Assembly (NCBI GenBank): GCA_965203375.1
Contig: OZ241886.1
Location: 2,852,001 to 2,916,000, forward strand
Length of the DNA stretch: 64,000 bases
Direction of reading: 5' to 3'
DNA from: CATQHS01 sp965203375
GTDB taxonomy: Bacteria > Actinomycetota > Acidimicrobiia > Acidimicrobiales > Aldehydirespiratoraceae
Shown here: positions 17,815 through 26,582 of the stretch, one piece after another
How the letters are laid out: the number at the start of each line of letters is the position of its first letter
Position numbering within the stretch: the first letter of the stretch is position 1
Position numbers and translations under genes: made by a program
Notes under the pieces: generated by a model
Databases searched by the model: none
What the model was told of the DNA's origin: nothing
Seen by the model: only the letters and a program-made list of their open reading frames with translations

Positions 17815-19677
17815 TTACCAGTACTCCTCGTAGTGGATGTTGCCGGGGCGGTTGCGGCGGTCTAGGACGAAGCCCATGCGCTCAAGGACGGCCACCACTC
17901 CCTCGGGCTCGGGGTAGACGGGGCCTTCGGGGGTGTCGGCGGGCAGGCCGATCATGGCCGGGTTGCCGCAGCAGAAGACGTGGGCGGTCTCGGGGTCGAG
18001 GGCGACGCCCAGCTCCGAGGACAGCTCGCCGCGGCGGAGCACATCCTGCAGGTAGCGCTTCGCCACGTCGGGCTCCCGGGTGGGCAGGGGCAGGTAGTGG
18101 TAGTTCGGGTAGCGGGCCTCGAGCGTCCGGTGCTGCTCCAAGTAGCCGAGATCGGCCCACTGGCGCACCGACACCGCCGACACCAGCGGGCCCATGTGCC
18201 CCTTGCGCAGCAGTTCCACCACCATGGAGTTGTGGGGGGCCTCGCCGGTGCCGGTGCCCAGAAAAACCACGGTGGCGGTCGGGTCGGTGACCGCGGCCAG
18301 GGTGTAGCGGCCCGCCACCTTGGGTCCCAGATAGATGCGGTCGCCGGGCCGCTTCAGGGCCAGCCGGGGGGTGAGGGCGGACACGTTGTGGCCGTCGGGG
18401 CGCACCAACACGATGTAGAACTCCAGCTCGTCGCTGCGGTGGGCGTCGGCCAGGTACCCGTGCTCGTCGAGGATGCGGCTCGATATGGAATAGGACCGGC
18501 GGATGAGCTTGTCCCAGCGGTCGTCCAGATCGCGGTCCTCGGCGTCGTCGGACCTGGGCTCCCAGAACCCCAGGCCCAGCGAGGCGTACTGGCCGGCCAC
18601 GTAGGAGGTGTCGCCCCGGTCGGGCCGGACCCGCAGGACCCACAGGTCGGAGTGGGCCGGCTCGAAGTGGGTGATGACGGCGTTGTAGTGCTCGGCCCGC
18701 AGTTCGGCCATGGCCCCCCGGTGGCGGACTCGGCGCACGATGGACGGCGCGGGCGGGGCCAGGTCCAGCTCCGGGAAGCAGTGCTCGGCGATGGCCACCC
18801 CGATCCGATGGCCCGGCGCGATGGGAACCGGCCCGGGGGCTTCGGGCTCGCCCAGGAACCAGACCCGGCCGGTGGCCAGGGCCTCGGGGGTGCAGCCGAC
18901 CTCGTCGGGGGTGAGGGTCCGGCGCAGGGAGGCGAAGATCACGTGGTCGAACTGGAGGTCGGGGGTGCGGCGGTCGCCGAAGTAGGCCATCGGGTAGCCG
19001 CCCACGTCGCCGATGTACTCGGGCACGGCCCGGTACAGCAGCGTGGCCCGGCGCTCCCGCTCCAGCCGGCGCAGCATGTTGTCGCCCGCCGGTGACAGCT
19101 TGGTCGGGTCCATCCCCCCGGCGGCCAGCACCACCCTGGCCCCGGCCGCGCAGGCCGTGGCGGTGTACTCCACCGCGTGGTCGGTGTAGCCGACGATCAT
19201 CACGTCGTCCTCGGGGCCGACCGGCATCTCGTCCACGTGGACCCGGTCGGTCACCTCCACCGGGATGGGCGGCCGCCAGTCCTCGGCGGTGCGGCGGTCG
19301 GCGATCAAGCAGACCCGGGTCCGGTAGCTCGACTTGGAGGTGTTCACCACCACCAGGCCGTCGCCGGGGCCGCCGTCCCGAGACCTGTCACTCTCAGAGC
19401 CCTCGCCGCCGCCGTCGGCATCACCGTCGGTGCCACCGTCAAAGCCAGCACGTCCGTCGAGGCCATGGCCGCCCCCGTCGCTGAGGGCCTCCACCGAGAC
19501 CACCGGCTCGCCGTAGCCGATGTCCAGCTCGGACTCCCCCACCAGCTCGGGGAACACCACGGCGTGGCCGGACTCGACGATGCGGATGCGGTCCAGCCCG
19601 GAGCGCAGCGACGACACCGCCACCGACAGCCCCCCGGCGGTGCCGCCCACGATCACGATGTCATAGACGCCGATCAC
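17815..19677 (-). CDS. Fusion of an FAD/NAD(P)-binding flavoprotein and a ferredoxin-NADP reductase
   Basis: 620 aa. The N-terminal half starts YDIVIVGGTAGGLSVAVSSL, a Rossmann FAD site, and continues as a flavin-monooxygenase-like domain with a second nucleotide loop (DDVMIVGYTDHAVEY). The C-terminal half is a ferredoxin-NADP-reductase module: RRSYSISS (FAD binding), VVFLGTGTGEAPHNSM (NADP binding), HVFCCGNPAMIG, and the terminal GNIHYEEYW, which has the aromatic C-terminal residue of plant-type reductases. It probably passes electrons between NADPH, flavin and a ferredoxin partner; no ferredoxin is adjacent. An acidic Gly/Asp insert (about 88-105) interrupts the first domain. It is reached from the copper ATPase through a mini-ORF ladder. 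Confidence 0.75.
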   Translation of the reverse strand: MIGVYDIVIVGGTAGGLSVAVSSLRSGLDRIRIVESGHAVVFPELVGESELDIGYGEPVVSVEALSDGGGHGLDGRAGFDGGTDGDADGGGEGSESDRSRDGGPGDGLVVVNTSKSSYRTRVCLIADRRTAEDWRPPIPVEVTDRVHVDEMPVGPEDDVMIVGYTDHAVEYTATACAAGARVVLAAGGMDPTKLSPAGDNMLRRLERERRATLLYRAVPEYIGDVGGYPMAYFGDRRTPDLQFDHVIFASLRRTLTPDEVGCTPEALATGRVWFLGEPEAPGPVPIAPGHRIGVAIAEHCFPELDLAPPAPSIVRRVRHRGAMAELRAEHYNAVITHFEPAHSDLWVLRVRPDRGDTSYVAGQYASLGLGFWEPRSDDAEDRDLDDRWDKLIRRSYSISSRILDEHGYLADAHRSDELEFYIVLVRPDGHNVSALTPRLALKRPGDRIYLGPKVAGRYTLAAVTDPTATVVFLGTGTGEAPHNSMVVELLRKGHMGPLVSAVSVRQWADLGYLEQHRTLEARYPNYHYLPLPTREPDVAKRYLQDVLRRGELSSELGVALDPETAHVFCCGNPAMIGLPADTPEGPVYPEPEGVVAVLERMGFVLDRRNRPGNIHYEEYW

Positions 19678-19872
19678 GCTGAGGTCATGAAGAGTGGGTC
19701 GGGCCGGTCATCACGCCGGACCACAGTCCGGGGTCGGGCCGGAGTCGTCGGGGCCGAGTCATGGCCGGTTGTCGGAACGGGTGGCGGCGGGACCGGGGCG
19801 AGCCGGAGGCGACGGAACCCGGTCATCACACCAGGTCACGGCCGGTCGTGCCGGAGTCCTGGGCCGAGTCAT
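19674..19872 (-). repeat. Stop-start ladder of three mini-ORFs between copA and the reductase
   Basis: On the minus strand, the copA stop (19871-19869) overlaps ATG 19872. That 37-codon frame ends at an ATGA with ATG 19762, the 25-codon frame ends at an ATGA with ATG 19688, and a 4-codon frame ends in a GTGA with the reductase start GTG 19677. The first two peptides both start MTRPR and share an internal GTGATGACCGG/GTGTGATGACCGG motif. Unit lengths are 110, 74 and 11 nt, all 2 modulo 3. Confidence 0.75.
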
Positions 19873-22361
19873 GGCCGGCCATCGGGGCCCGTGCCGTGGC
19901 GGGATTGGCTCGGCTGGCGGCCGCCTCGGAAGCGGCGCAGGCGGAGGCTGTTGGACACCACGAACAGCGACGACAGGCCCATGGCCGCGGCCGCCACCAT
20001 GGGGTCGAGGGCCCCGGCCGCGGCCAGGGGGATGGCGGCGGAGTTGTAGGCGAAGGCCCACACCAAGTTGACCTTGATGGTGGCCAGGGTCCGCCGGGCC
20101 AAGTCGATGGCGTCGACCGCGGCCCGCAGGTCGCCGCCCACCACGGTCAGGTCCGACGCCTCCATGGCCACGTCGGCCCCGGTGCCCACCGCGATGCCCA
20201 GATCGGCCCGGGCCAGCGCGGGGGCGTCGTTCACGCCGTCGCCGACCATGGCCACTCGGCGGCCCCGGTCCTGGAGCCGGGCCACCGCCGCCTCCTTCTC
20301 GGCCGGGAGCACCTCGGCGATCACCTCGTCGACCCCCACCTCGGCCCCGACCGCGGCGGCCGTGGCCCGGTTGTCGCCGGTGAGCAGGGTGACCTCAAAG
20401 CCCCGGTCGTGCAGGGCGGCCACCGCCTCAGCCGAGGTCGGCTTCACCGCGTCGGCCAGCGCCACCACCGCCTCGGCCGTCGCCCCCCGGCCCACCAGCA
20501 CCGCGGTGCGGCCGGCTTCCTCGGCCGAGGCCGCAGCCGCTTCGACCGCAGCGGGCACGGTGTCGAACAACTGCCGCCGACCGACCCGCACCTCGGTTCC
20601 GTCCACCCGGCCCACCACTCCCAGGCCGGGCCGGTCTTCGAACTCCTCGACGGTCCCTGTCGGCGGCCACCGACGGGCCACAGCCTCGCCCACGGGATGC
20701 CCGGACCGGGCCTCCACCGCGGCAGCCAGCGAACCCAGGCCCCCTAGGTCGTCGTCCAAGCCCTCTGGGTGCAAGCCGTCCGGGCGGCCTGGACCGCGCC
20801 AGTCCTCTGGGTTGTCCGGGTGATCGGCGGCGCCAGAGCGGACGGCAGAGCGGTCCAAGCCCTCATGGCCGCCCAAGTGGTCTGCCGCGCCGGGGCGGGC
20901 GCCAGAGTCGTCCACGACCTCTGGGGCGTTCGGGCGGTCGGCACCGCCGAGGCAGGCGGCAGAGTCGTCCAAACCCTCGTAACCAGCCGAGTGGTCTGCC
21001 GCGCCGGGGCGGACGGCACCGACTACCTCTAGGCGGCCTTCGGTGACGGTGCCGGTTTTGTCCAGGACGACGGCGTCGATCCGCCCGGAGCTCTCCAGCG
21101 CCTCGGCCCCCCGGATGATCACGCCGAGCTGGGCCCCCCGGCCGGTTCCCACCATCACCGCCAGCGGGGTGGCCAGGCCCAGCGCGCACGGGCAAGAGAT
21201 GATCAGCACCGCCACCGCGGCGGTGAACGCCTCGTCGGCCGAGCCGCCCAGCACCAGCCACCCGGACATGGTGACCACGGCGATGCCGATCACGACCGGC
21301 ACGAACACCGCCGCCACCCGGTCGGCCAGGCGCTGCACCGCAGCCCGGCCCCCCTGGGCCTCGGCCACCAGCCGCACGATCTGGGCCAGGGCGGTGTCGG
21401 CGCCCACCCGGGTGGCCTCCACCACCAGCGTGCCGTTGGCGTTGACCGTGGCCCCGATCACCTCGTCACCCTCGGCCACGTCCACCGGCACCGGCTCGCC
21501 GGTGATCATCGAGCAGTCCACAGCCGAGGCGCCGCTCACCACCCGGCCGTCGGTGGCGATCCTCTCCCCCGGCCGCACCACGAACCGCATGCCGACGGCC
21601 AAGTCGGCTGCGGGCACGTCGCTGCCGTCCTCCAGCCGGGCCTCGGCGATCCCCAGGCCGGCCAGGGCCCGCACCGCGTCGCCCGAGCGGCGGGTGGCCC
21701 GGGCCTCGAGCCACTTGCCGGCCAGGACCAGGGTCACGATCATCGCCCCGGTCTCGAAGTAGACATGCCCGACGGCCTCGCTGCTGGCCCCGCCGTCAGC
21801 CGAGCCGCCGGCCGCATCGCCGGCCAGCACCACCGCCGACCACAGCCAGGACGCAGCCGTGCCCAGCGACACCAGGGTGTCCATGGTGGCGGGCCGGCGG
21901 AGGTGGCGGAGGGCGGTGTAGTGGAACGACCGGCCCGCTCCGAAGACCACCAGGCCGGCAGCGGCGGCCGCGAGCCACCGCCAGCCCTCGAACCGCAGCG
22001 GCGGCACCATGGAGACGGCCGCCACCGGCAGGGTCAGGACCATGGCGGCGATGAACCGTCGGTGCAGGTCGGCGGCCCGGCGCCGCTGGAGCTCGTCGGC
22101 GTCGGCGGCGTCGGGGGCCTCGTACCCGGCCCCGGTGACCGCGGCCCGCAGGTCGGCGCCGGTGATGATCGGGCTGTGCATGACCGTGGCCCGACCAGCG
22201 GCGAAGTTCACCCTGGCCTCGTCGACCCCGTCCAGGGCCGTCAGCGCCGCCTCGACCCGGCCGGCACAGGCCGCGCACGACATGCCCCCCACCGCCAGAT
22301 CGCTGCGCACGGGGCTGGCAGGCACATCCGCGGCGGTGACCTTGCCGGGAGGGTATTCCAC
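19869..22361 (-). CDS. copA: Copper-exporting P1B-type ATPase
   Basis: 830 aa. An N-terminal metal-binding domain (GGMSCAACAGRVEAAL, CxxC at 29-32), eight expected membrane helices, the SCPCALGL transport motif, the phosphorylation site DKTGTVTEG, TGDN, and MVGDGVNDAPALARAD. These are class 1B marks for Cu(I). The nucleotide-binding domain is enlarged by about 85 residues of imperfect 19-aa repeats (R.GAADH...) directly after DKTGTVTEG. GTG 22361 is only 22 bp from the divergent hisC start, so the promoters must overlap. No CopZ or CsoR is visible nearby. Confidence 0.9.
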   Translation of the reverse strand: MEYPPGKVTAADVPASPVRSDLAVGGMSCAACAGRVEAALTALDGVDEARVNFAAGRATVMHSPIITGADLRAAVTGAGYEAPDAADADELQRRRAADLHRRFIAAMVLTLPVAAVSMVPPLRFEGWRWLAAAAAGLVVFGAGRSFHYTALRHLRRPATMDTLVSLGTAASWLWSAVVLAGDAAGGSADGGASSEAVGHVYFETGAMIVTLVLAGKWLEARATRRSGDAVRALAGLGIAEARLEDGSDVPAADLAVGMRFVVRPGERIATDGRVVSGASAVDCSMITGEPVPVDVAEGDEVIGATVNANGTLVVEATRVGADTALAQIVRLVAEAQGGRAAVQRLADRVAAVFVPVVIGIAVVTMSGWLVLGGSADEAFTAAVAVLIISCPCALGLATPLAVMVGTGRGAQLGVIIRGAEALESSGRIDAVVLDKTGTVTEGRLEVVGAVRPGAADHSAGYEGLDDSAACLGGADRPNAPEVVDDSGARPGAADHLGGHEGLDRSAVRSGAADHPDNPEDWRGPGRPDGLHPEGLDDDLGGLGSLAAAVEARSGHPVGEAVARRWPPTGTVEEFEDRPGLGVVGRVDGTEVRVGRRQLFDTVPAAVEAAAASAEEAGRTAVLVGRGATAEAVVALADAVKPTSAEAVAALHDRGFEVTLLTGDNRATAAAVGAEVGVDEVIAEVLPAEKEAAVARLQDRGRRVAMVGDGVNDAPALARADLGIAVGTGADVAMEASDLTVVGGDLRAAVDAIDLARRTLATIKVNLVWAFAYNSAAIPLAAAGALDPMVAAAAMGLSSLFVVSNSLRLRRFRGGRQPSQSRHGTGPDGRP
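20750..21040 (-). repeat. 57-bp (19-aa) repeats inside the copA nucleotide-binding domain
   Basis: About five imperfect units encoding variants of RPGAADHxxGxEGLDDSAA. Anchors such as GTGGTCTGCCGCGCCGGGGC recur at 20877 and 20991 (114 bp, two units), and GTCCAAGCCCTC-like anchors recur every 57 bp. The repeats are in frame and leave flanking family motifs intact. Confidence 0.7.
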
Positions 22362-22371
22362 CGGCTCAGCC

Positions 22372-22377
22372 TACTGT
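22372..22377 (+). promoter_or_regulatory. Putative -10 box, leaderless hisC
   Basis: TACTGT followed by 6 nt and then the ATG at 22384. No ribosome site precedes the start. Motif-based. Confidence 0.35.
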
Positions 22378-22383
22378 TAGGGC

Positions 22384-23538
22384 ATGGCATCCACCGGCGC
22401 GGACCAGCCCCCGGACCCGTCCCCCGGACCGCCCTCGGGCCGACCGGCGGGGCGGCCCTCGCCTCGTCCGGCCATCGGGGCGCTGATCGGCTACCGGCCG
22501 GGGCGGTCGGCCAGCCAGGCCAACCGGGACCACGGCATCACCGACGCGGTCAAGCTGGCCAGCAACGAGAACCCCTACCCGCCGGTGCCGGCCGTGACCG
22601 AGGCGGTGACCAGGGAGATGGAGTCGGCCAACCTGTACCGCGACCACCGGGCCGTCGCCCTGCGGGAGGCCATCGCCGGCTGGGTGGGCGTCGGCGCCGA
22701 CCGGGTGACGGTGGGGGCCGGGTCGATCGCCATCATCTACCAGCTCGCCGTCGCCTACCTCGACCCCGGCGACGAGGTGCTAACCCCGTGGATCTCCTTC
22801 GAGGCCTTCCCGGTGATAGCCCAGACGATGGGCGCCGCCCTGGTGCAGGTCCCGCTGGTCGATTGCGCCTACGACCTCGACGCGGTGGCCGGCGCGGTGG
22901 GCGAGCGGACCCGGATGATCACCCTGGCCAACCCCAACAACCCCACCGGCACGGCCGCGTCCACCGATGAGATCGCCAAGCTGCTGGCCCGGGTGCCCGA
23001 CGACGTGGTGGTGCTGGTGGACGAGGCCTACCGGGAGTTCACAGACCCGGCCCTGGGCGACCCGCTCGACGGCCTGCTCGACGACCACACCAACGTCATC
23101 GTCACCCGGACCTTCTCCAAGGCCTATTCGCTGGCCGGGGTGAGGGTCGGCTACGCCATCGCCGACCCGGAGATCATCGCCGCGGTGGACCGCTGCCTGA
23201 TCCCGTTCAACGTCAACGGCCCGGCCCAGGCCGCGGCCCTGGCCGCGCTGGAGGCCCGGGACCAGATCCGGGGCCGGGTGGCGGCCCTGGTGGCCGAGCG
23301 GGAGCGGGTGACCGCCGCACTGAGGGAGAGGGGATGGACGATCCCCGACTCCCAGGCCAACTTCGTGTTCCTGCCCGCCGGGGATCGAACCGACGACATC
23401 TGCGCCGGCCTGGAGAGCCGGGGGGTGGTGACCCGCCCGTTCACGGGGTGGGGCATCCGGGTGACCACCAGCCTGCCGCCCCACAACGACCGCTTCCTGG
23501 CCGCCCTGGACGAAGTGGCCCCCGAGCCCCCGGCCTGA
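22384..23538 (+). CDS. hisC: Histidinol-phosphate aminotransferase-like enzyme
   Basis: 384-aa class I/II PLP aminotransferase: KLASNENPYPP, TVGAGSIAIIYQLAVAY, LANPNNPTGT, DEAYREF, and the PLP-lysine segment RTFSKAYSLAGVRVGYAIA, with WGIRVTT near the C-terminus for substrate phosphate/carboxylate binding. HisC makes L-histidinol phosphate from imidazole-acetol phosphate. No other his gene is nearby; many actinobacteria have HisC-like paralogues acting on aromatic amino acids, so this could be one of those. Confidence 0.75.
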   Translation: MASTGADQPPDPSPGPPSGRPAGRPSPRPAIGALIGYRPGRSASQANRDHGITDAVKLASNENPYPPVPAVTEAVTREMESANLYRDHRAVALREAIAGWVGVGADRVTVGAGSIAIIYQLAVAYLDPGDEVLTPWISFEAFPVIAQTMGAALVQVPLVDCAYDLDAVAGAVGERTRMITLANPNNPTGTAASTDEIAKLLARVPDDVVVLVDEAYREFTDPALGDPLDGLLDDHTNVIVTRTFSKAYSLAGVRVGYAIADPEIIAAVDRCLIPFNVNGPAQAAALAALEARDQIRGRVAALVAERERVTAALRERGWTIPDSQANFVFLPAGDRTDDICAGLESRGVVTRPFTGWGIRVTTSLPPHNDRFLAALDEVAPEPPA

Positions 23539-23557
23539 GCCCCTCGACCTCGGCCGC

Positions 23558-23812
23558 TCAGCCGCCGCTGGGCTGGTGGATGAAGTAGACCTCGGACCCG
23601 TCGGCCACGGGCTCGTAGTCGGGGTGGGCGATCACCTCGCCGTCGAGCATCACCGCCGTCCCGGCACCCAGACGCTCGCCCAAGCCGGGGAAGCGCCGGT
23701 CAAGGCTGGCCACCAGCTCCCGCACCGTGGCCCCGGGATCGTCCACCTCCACCTCGGTCAGCCCGCCGGTGAGCTGGCGCAGGTCCGAGCTGAAATGAAC
23801 CCTGACCGTCAC
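23558..23812 (-). CDS. MoaD/ThiS-family sulphur carrier protein
   Basis: 84 aa from GTG 23812, overlapping the stop of the hydroxylase large subunit (GTGA). A beta-grasp fold is suggested by VRVHFSSDLRQLTGG, and the chain ends SGG, the C-terminal Gly-Gly that is thiocarboxylated in this family. As the last cistron of a molybdenum hydroxylase operon it probably donates sulphur for molybdopterin, or for a dedicated modification of this enzyme. No MoaE is adjacent. Confidence 0.8.
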   Translation of the reverse strand: MTVRVHFSSDLRQLTGGLTEVEVDDPGATVRELVASLDRRFPGLGERLGAGTAVMLDGEVIAHPDYEPVADGSEVYFIHQPSGG

Positions 23813-26073
23813 CCGTCGGCCGGGCCGTCGCCGTTGACTATGGCGTCTAGCACCCGCATCGGCGATATGGGCAGGTCCCGTATCCGGCGGCCGGTGGCGG
23901 CGGCCACCGCGTTGGCCACCGCGGCCAGCGGCGGGACGATGCTGGTCTCGCCCACGCCCCGCACCCCGTAGGGGTGGTTGGGGTTGGGCACCTCGACGAT
24001 CACCGCGTCGATCATGGGCAGGTCCGACGCCACCGGCACCCGGTAGTCGAGGAAGCCCGGGTTCTCCATCACCCCGTCGCCGTCGTACATGTACTCCTCG
24101 TTGAGGGCCCAGCCGATCCCCTGGGCGGCCCCGCCCTGGATCTGGCCCTCCACGTAGCTGGGGTGGATGGCCGTGCCCGCGTCCTGGGCCGCGGTGTAGC
24201 GCACCACCCGCACCACCCCGGTCTCGGGGTCCGCCTCCACGTCGCAGAGATGCACCGCGAACGAGGGGCCGACCCCCTTGGCGTCCAGCGAGCCGGTGGC
24301 GGTGATGGGTCCGCCCGTCTTCTTGGCCTCGGCGGTGATGGCGGCCAGCGGCAGCGGGTCGTGGGCCCCGCCGGAGTGGACGGCCGAGCCGTCGGCCCAC
24401 TCCACCTCGGCCACGTCGACGCCCATCATCTTGGCCGCCCGGCCCCGCAGGTCGTCCACCACCTGCCGGCACGCCTCCACCACGGCCATGCCGGTGGCGA
24501 AGGTGGCCCGGCTGCCCTCGGTGATGTCGGTGAACCCGACCGACTCGGTGTCGCCCACCACCGGGGTGATGTCGTACACGTCGATGCCCAGCTCCTCGGC
24601 CGCCATCAGGGCCATGGAGGCCCGGCTGCCGCCGATGTCGGGGCTGCCGGTCACCACCGTGGCCGTGCCGTCCTCGTTGAGGTTGACGGTGGCGCTGGAC
24701 GACTCGCCGATGTTGAACCAGTGGCCCGAGGCCACCCCCCGGCCCTGGTTGGGGCCCAGCGGGGCCGAGTAGTGGGGATGGTCCCGGATGGCCTCCAGGC
24801 ACTCGGCGAAGCCGACCCGGGGGAACGGCGCCCCCAGCGTGTTGATGTCGCCCTCGGCCACGGCGTTGAGCAGCCGCATCTCTATCGGGTCGATGCCCAG
24901 CCCCTGGGCCAGCTCGTCCACGATGGTCTCGGTGGCCAGGGCGGACATGGGCGCGGACGGGGCCCGGTAGGCGGCCGAGCGGGGCGTGTTCAGCACCACG
25001 TTGCGGGCCTCGATCTCGAAGTTGGCGATGTCGTAGGACTCGAAGACGGTCCAGGCGCCGAGGAAGGCGGCGTAGCCGGGGAAGACGCCCGACGAGTAGA
25101 CCATCTCGGCCTTTCCGGCCGTCAGCGTGCCGTCGGAGCGGGCCCCCAGCTTCACCTTGAACCTCGAGCCCGGGGCCGGGCCGGTGGCCCTGAACACCTC
25201 GCTGCGGGTCATGACCATCTTGACCGGCCGGCCCGCCTTGGCCGAGAGCCTCACCGCCAGCGGCTCCAGGTAGACGGTGGTCTTGCCCCCGAACCCGCCG
25301 CCGATCTCGGCCGGGACCACCTTGATCCGGGCCGTCTCCCATCCCAGCATGGCCGCGGTCTGGGCCCGGACGTTGAAGTGGCCCTGCGACGAGCACCACA
25401 CGGTGGCCTTGCCGTCCTGGCCGGCGTCGGCGGTGACGGCGTGGGGCTCGATGTAGCCCTGATGCACCGGCTGGGTGGTGAACTCCCGCTCGATGACCGT
25501 GTCGGCCTCGGCGAACCCGGCCTCGACATCGCCCCGGGCGAAGTTGGTGAGCTGGCTGACGTTGGACGGCTCGGCAGGGGCCGGGTCGACGCCGGAGGTG
25601 CGCATGTGGTCGTGGATGGCCGGGACGGCCGGGTTTAGGGCGTCGTCGATGGTGAGCACCGGCGGCAGCGGCTCGTACTGCACCTTCACCGCCGCCGCGG
25701 CGGCCCGGGCCTGCTCGGCGCTGACCGCGGCCACCGCGGCCACCGCGTGACCCTCGTACAGGGCCCGGTCCCGGGCCATGAGGTTGACGCACATGTCGTA
25801 GTTGGCGTCGCCGGGGGCGACGGACGGGAAGTCGGCGCCGGTGATCACCGCCTTGACGCCGGGCATGGCCTCGGCCTCGGCGGTGTCTATGGCCGCGATG
25901 CGGGCGTGGGCGTGCGGCGAGCGGACCACATAACCGTCGAGCTGGCCGGGCAGGTCGCAGTCGGCCGCGAACCGGGCCCGGCCCGTCACCTTGTCCAGGC
26001 CGTCGTGGCGGACCGGCCGGGTGCCGACGAAGCGGTACTGCGGTCGTTCGGTGGCGGTCTCGGTGGCGGTCAC
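23809..26073 (-). CDS. Molybdenum hydroxylase, large (molybdopterin-binding) subunit
   Basis: 754 aa from GTG 26073. Xanthine-dehydrogenase/aldehyde-oxidase family: VRSPHAHARI, IGGGFGGKT, AYRAPSAPMS in the active-site loop, GGAAQGIGWAL, and GVRGVGE with the expected catalytic glutamate at about 709. The loop is AYRAP rather than the AYRCSF of CO dehydrogenase, so a heterocycle or aldehyde substrate is more likely than CO. It follows the FeS subunit with a 4-nt overlap and precedes MoaD with another. The neighbouring amidohydrolase (27566) may act on the product or precursor; the substrate is unknown. Confidence 0.85.
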   Translation of the reverse strand: MTATETATERPQYRFVGTRPVRHDGLDKVTGRARFAADCDLPGQLDGYVVRSPHAHARIAAIDTAEAEAMPGVKAVITGADFPSVAPGDANYDMCVNLMARDRALYEGHAVAAVAAVSAEQARAAAAAVKVQYEPLPPVLTIDDALNPAVPAIHDHMRTSGVDPAPAEPSNVSQLTNFARGDVEAGFAEADTVIEREFTTQPVHQGYIEPHAVTADAGQDGKATVWCSSQGHFNVRAQTAAMLGWETARIKVVPAEIGGGFGGKTTVYLEPLAVRLSAKAGRPVKMVMTRSEVFRATGPAPGSRFKVKLGARSDGTLTAGKAEMVYSSGVFPGYAAFLGAWTVFESYDIANFEIEARNVVLNTPRSAAYRAPSAPMSALATETIVDELAQGLGIDPIEMRLLNAVAEGDINTLGAPFPRVGFAECLEAIRDHPHYSAPLGPNQGRGVASGHWFNIGESSSATVNLNEDGTATVVTGSPDIGGSRASMALMAAEELGIDVYDITPVVGDTESVGFTDITEGSRATFATGMAVVEACRQVVDDLRGRAAKMMGVDVAEVEWADGSAVHSGGAHDPLPLAAITAEAKKTGGPITATGSLDAKGVGPSFAVHLCDVEADPETGVVRVVRYTAAQDAGTAIHPSYVEGQIQGGAAQGIGWALNEEYMYDGDGVMENPGFLDYRVPVASDLPMIDAVIVEVPNPNHPYGVRGVGETSIVPPLAAVANAVAAATGRRIRDLPISPMRVLDAIVNGDGPADG

Positions 26074-26582
26074 GGGGCCTCCTCGTTGCTTGCGGTGTTG
26101 CTGGCGGCGCTGCTGCCAGCGGCACCGCTGGCGGCCAGCACCGACCGGACGATCTTGTCGTAGCCGGTGCAGCGGCACAGGTTGCCGGCCAGCCCGTAGC
26201 GGACCTCGGTCTCGGTGGGGTCGGGGTTGCGGTCCAGCAGCGCCTTGGCCGCCATCAAGAACCCCGGCGTACACACCCCGCACTGCAGGGCCGCGCCCTC
26301 CAGGAAGCACTGCTGGAGCGGGTGGAGGTCGTCGCCGGCGGCCAGGCCCTCGACGGTCTCGATGGCCGCGCCCTGGGCCTCGGGGGCCAGCACCAGACAC
26401 GAGCAGGTGAGGCGGCCGTCGAGGATCACCGAGCAGGACCCGCAGTCGCCGGTGCCGCAGCCCTCCTTGGCCCCGGTGAGGCCGACCTCGTCCCGCAGGG
26501 CGTTCAGCAGGGTCTGGCCCCCGTCGCACAGGAACTCGGTCTCGTCGCCGTTGACGGTGCAGGTGACGTGGACCCGGCTCAT
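26070..26582 (-). CDS. Molybdenum hydroxylase, small [2Fe-2S] subunit
   Basis: 170 aa with both iron-sulphur domains: a plant-type ferredoxin set (EGCGTGDCGSCSV then TCSC) and the all-helical set (QCGVCTPGF ... GNLCRCTGY). It carries electrons from the molybdenum site to the FAD subunit. A short Ala/Ser tail follows. The start ATG overlaps the stop of the FAD subunit (ATGA). Confidence 0.9.
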   Translation of the reverse strand: MSRVHVTCTVNGDETEFLCDGGQTLLNALRDEVGLTGAKEGCGTGDCGSCSVILDGRLTCSCLVLAPEAQGAAIETVEGLAAGDDLHPLQQCFLEGAALQCGVCTPGFLMAAKALLDRNPDPTETEVRYGLAGNLCRCTGYDKIVRSVLAASGAAGSSAASNTASNEEAP

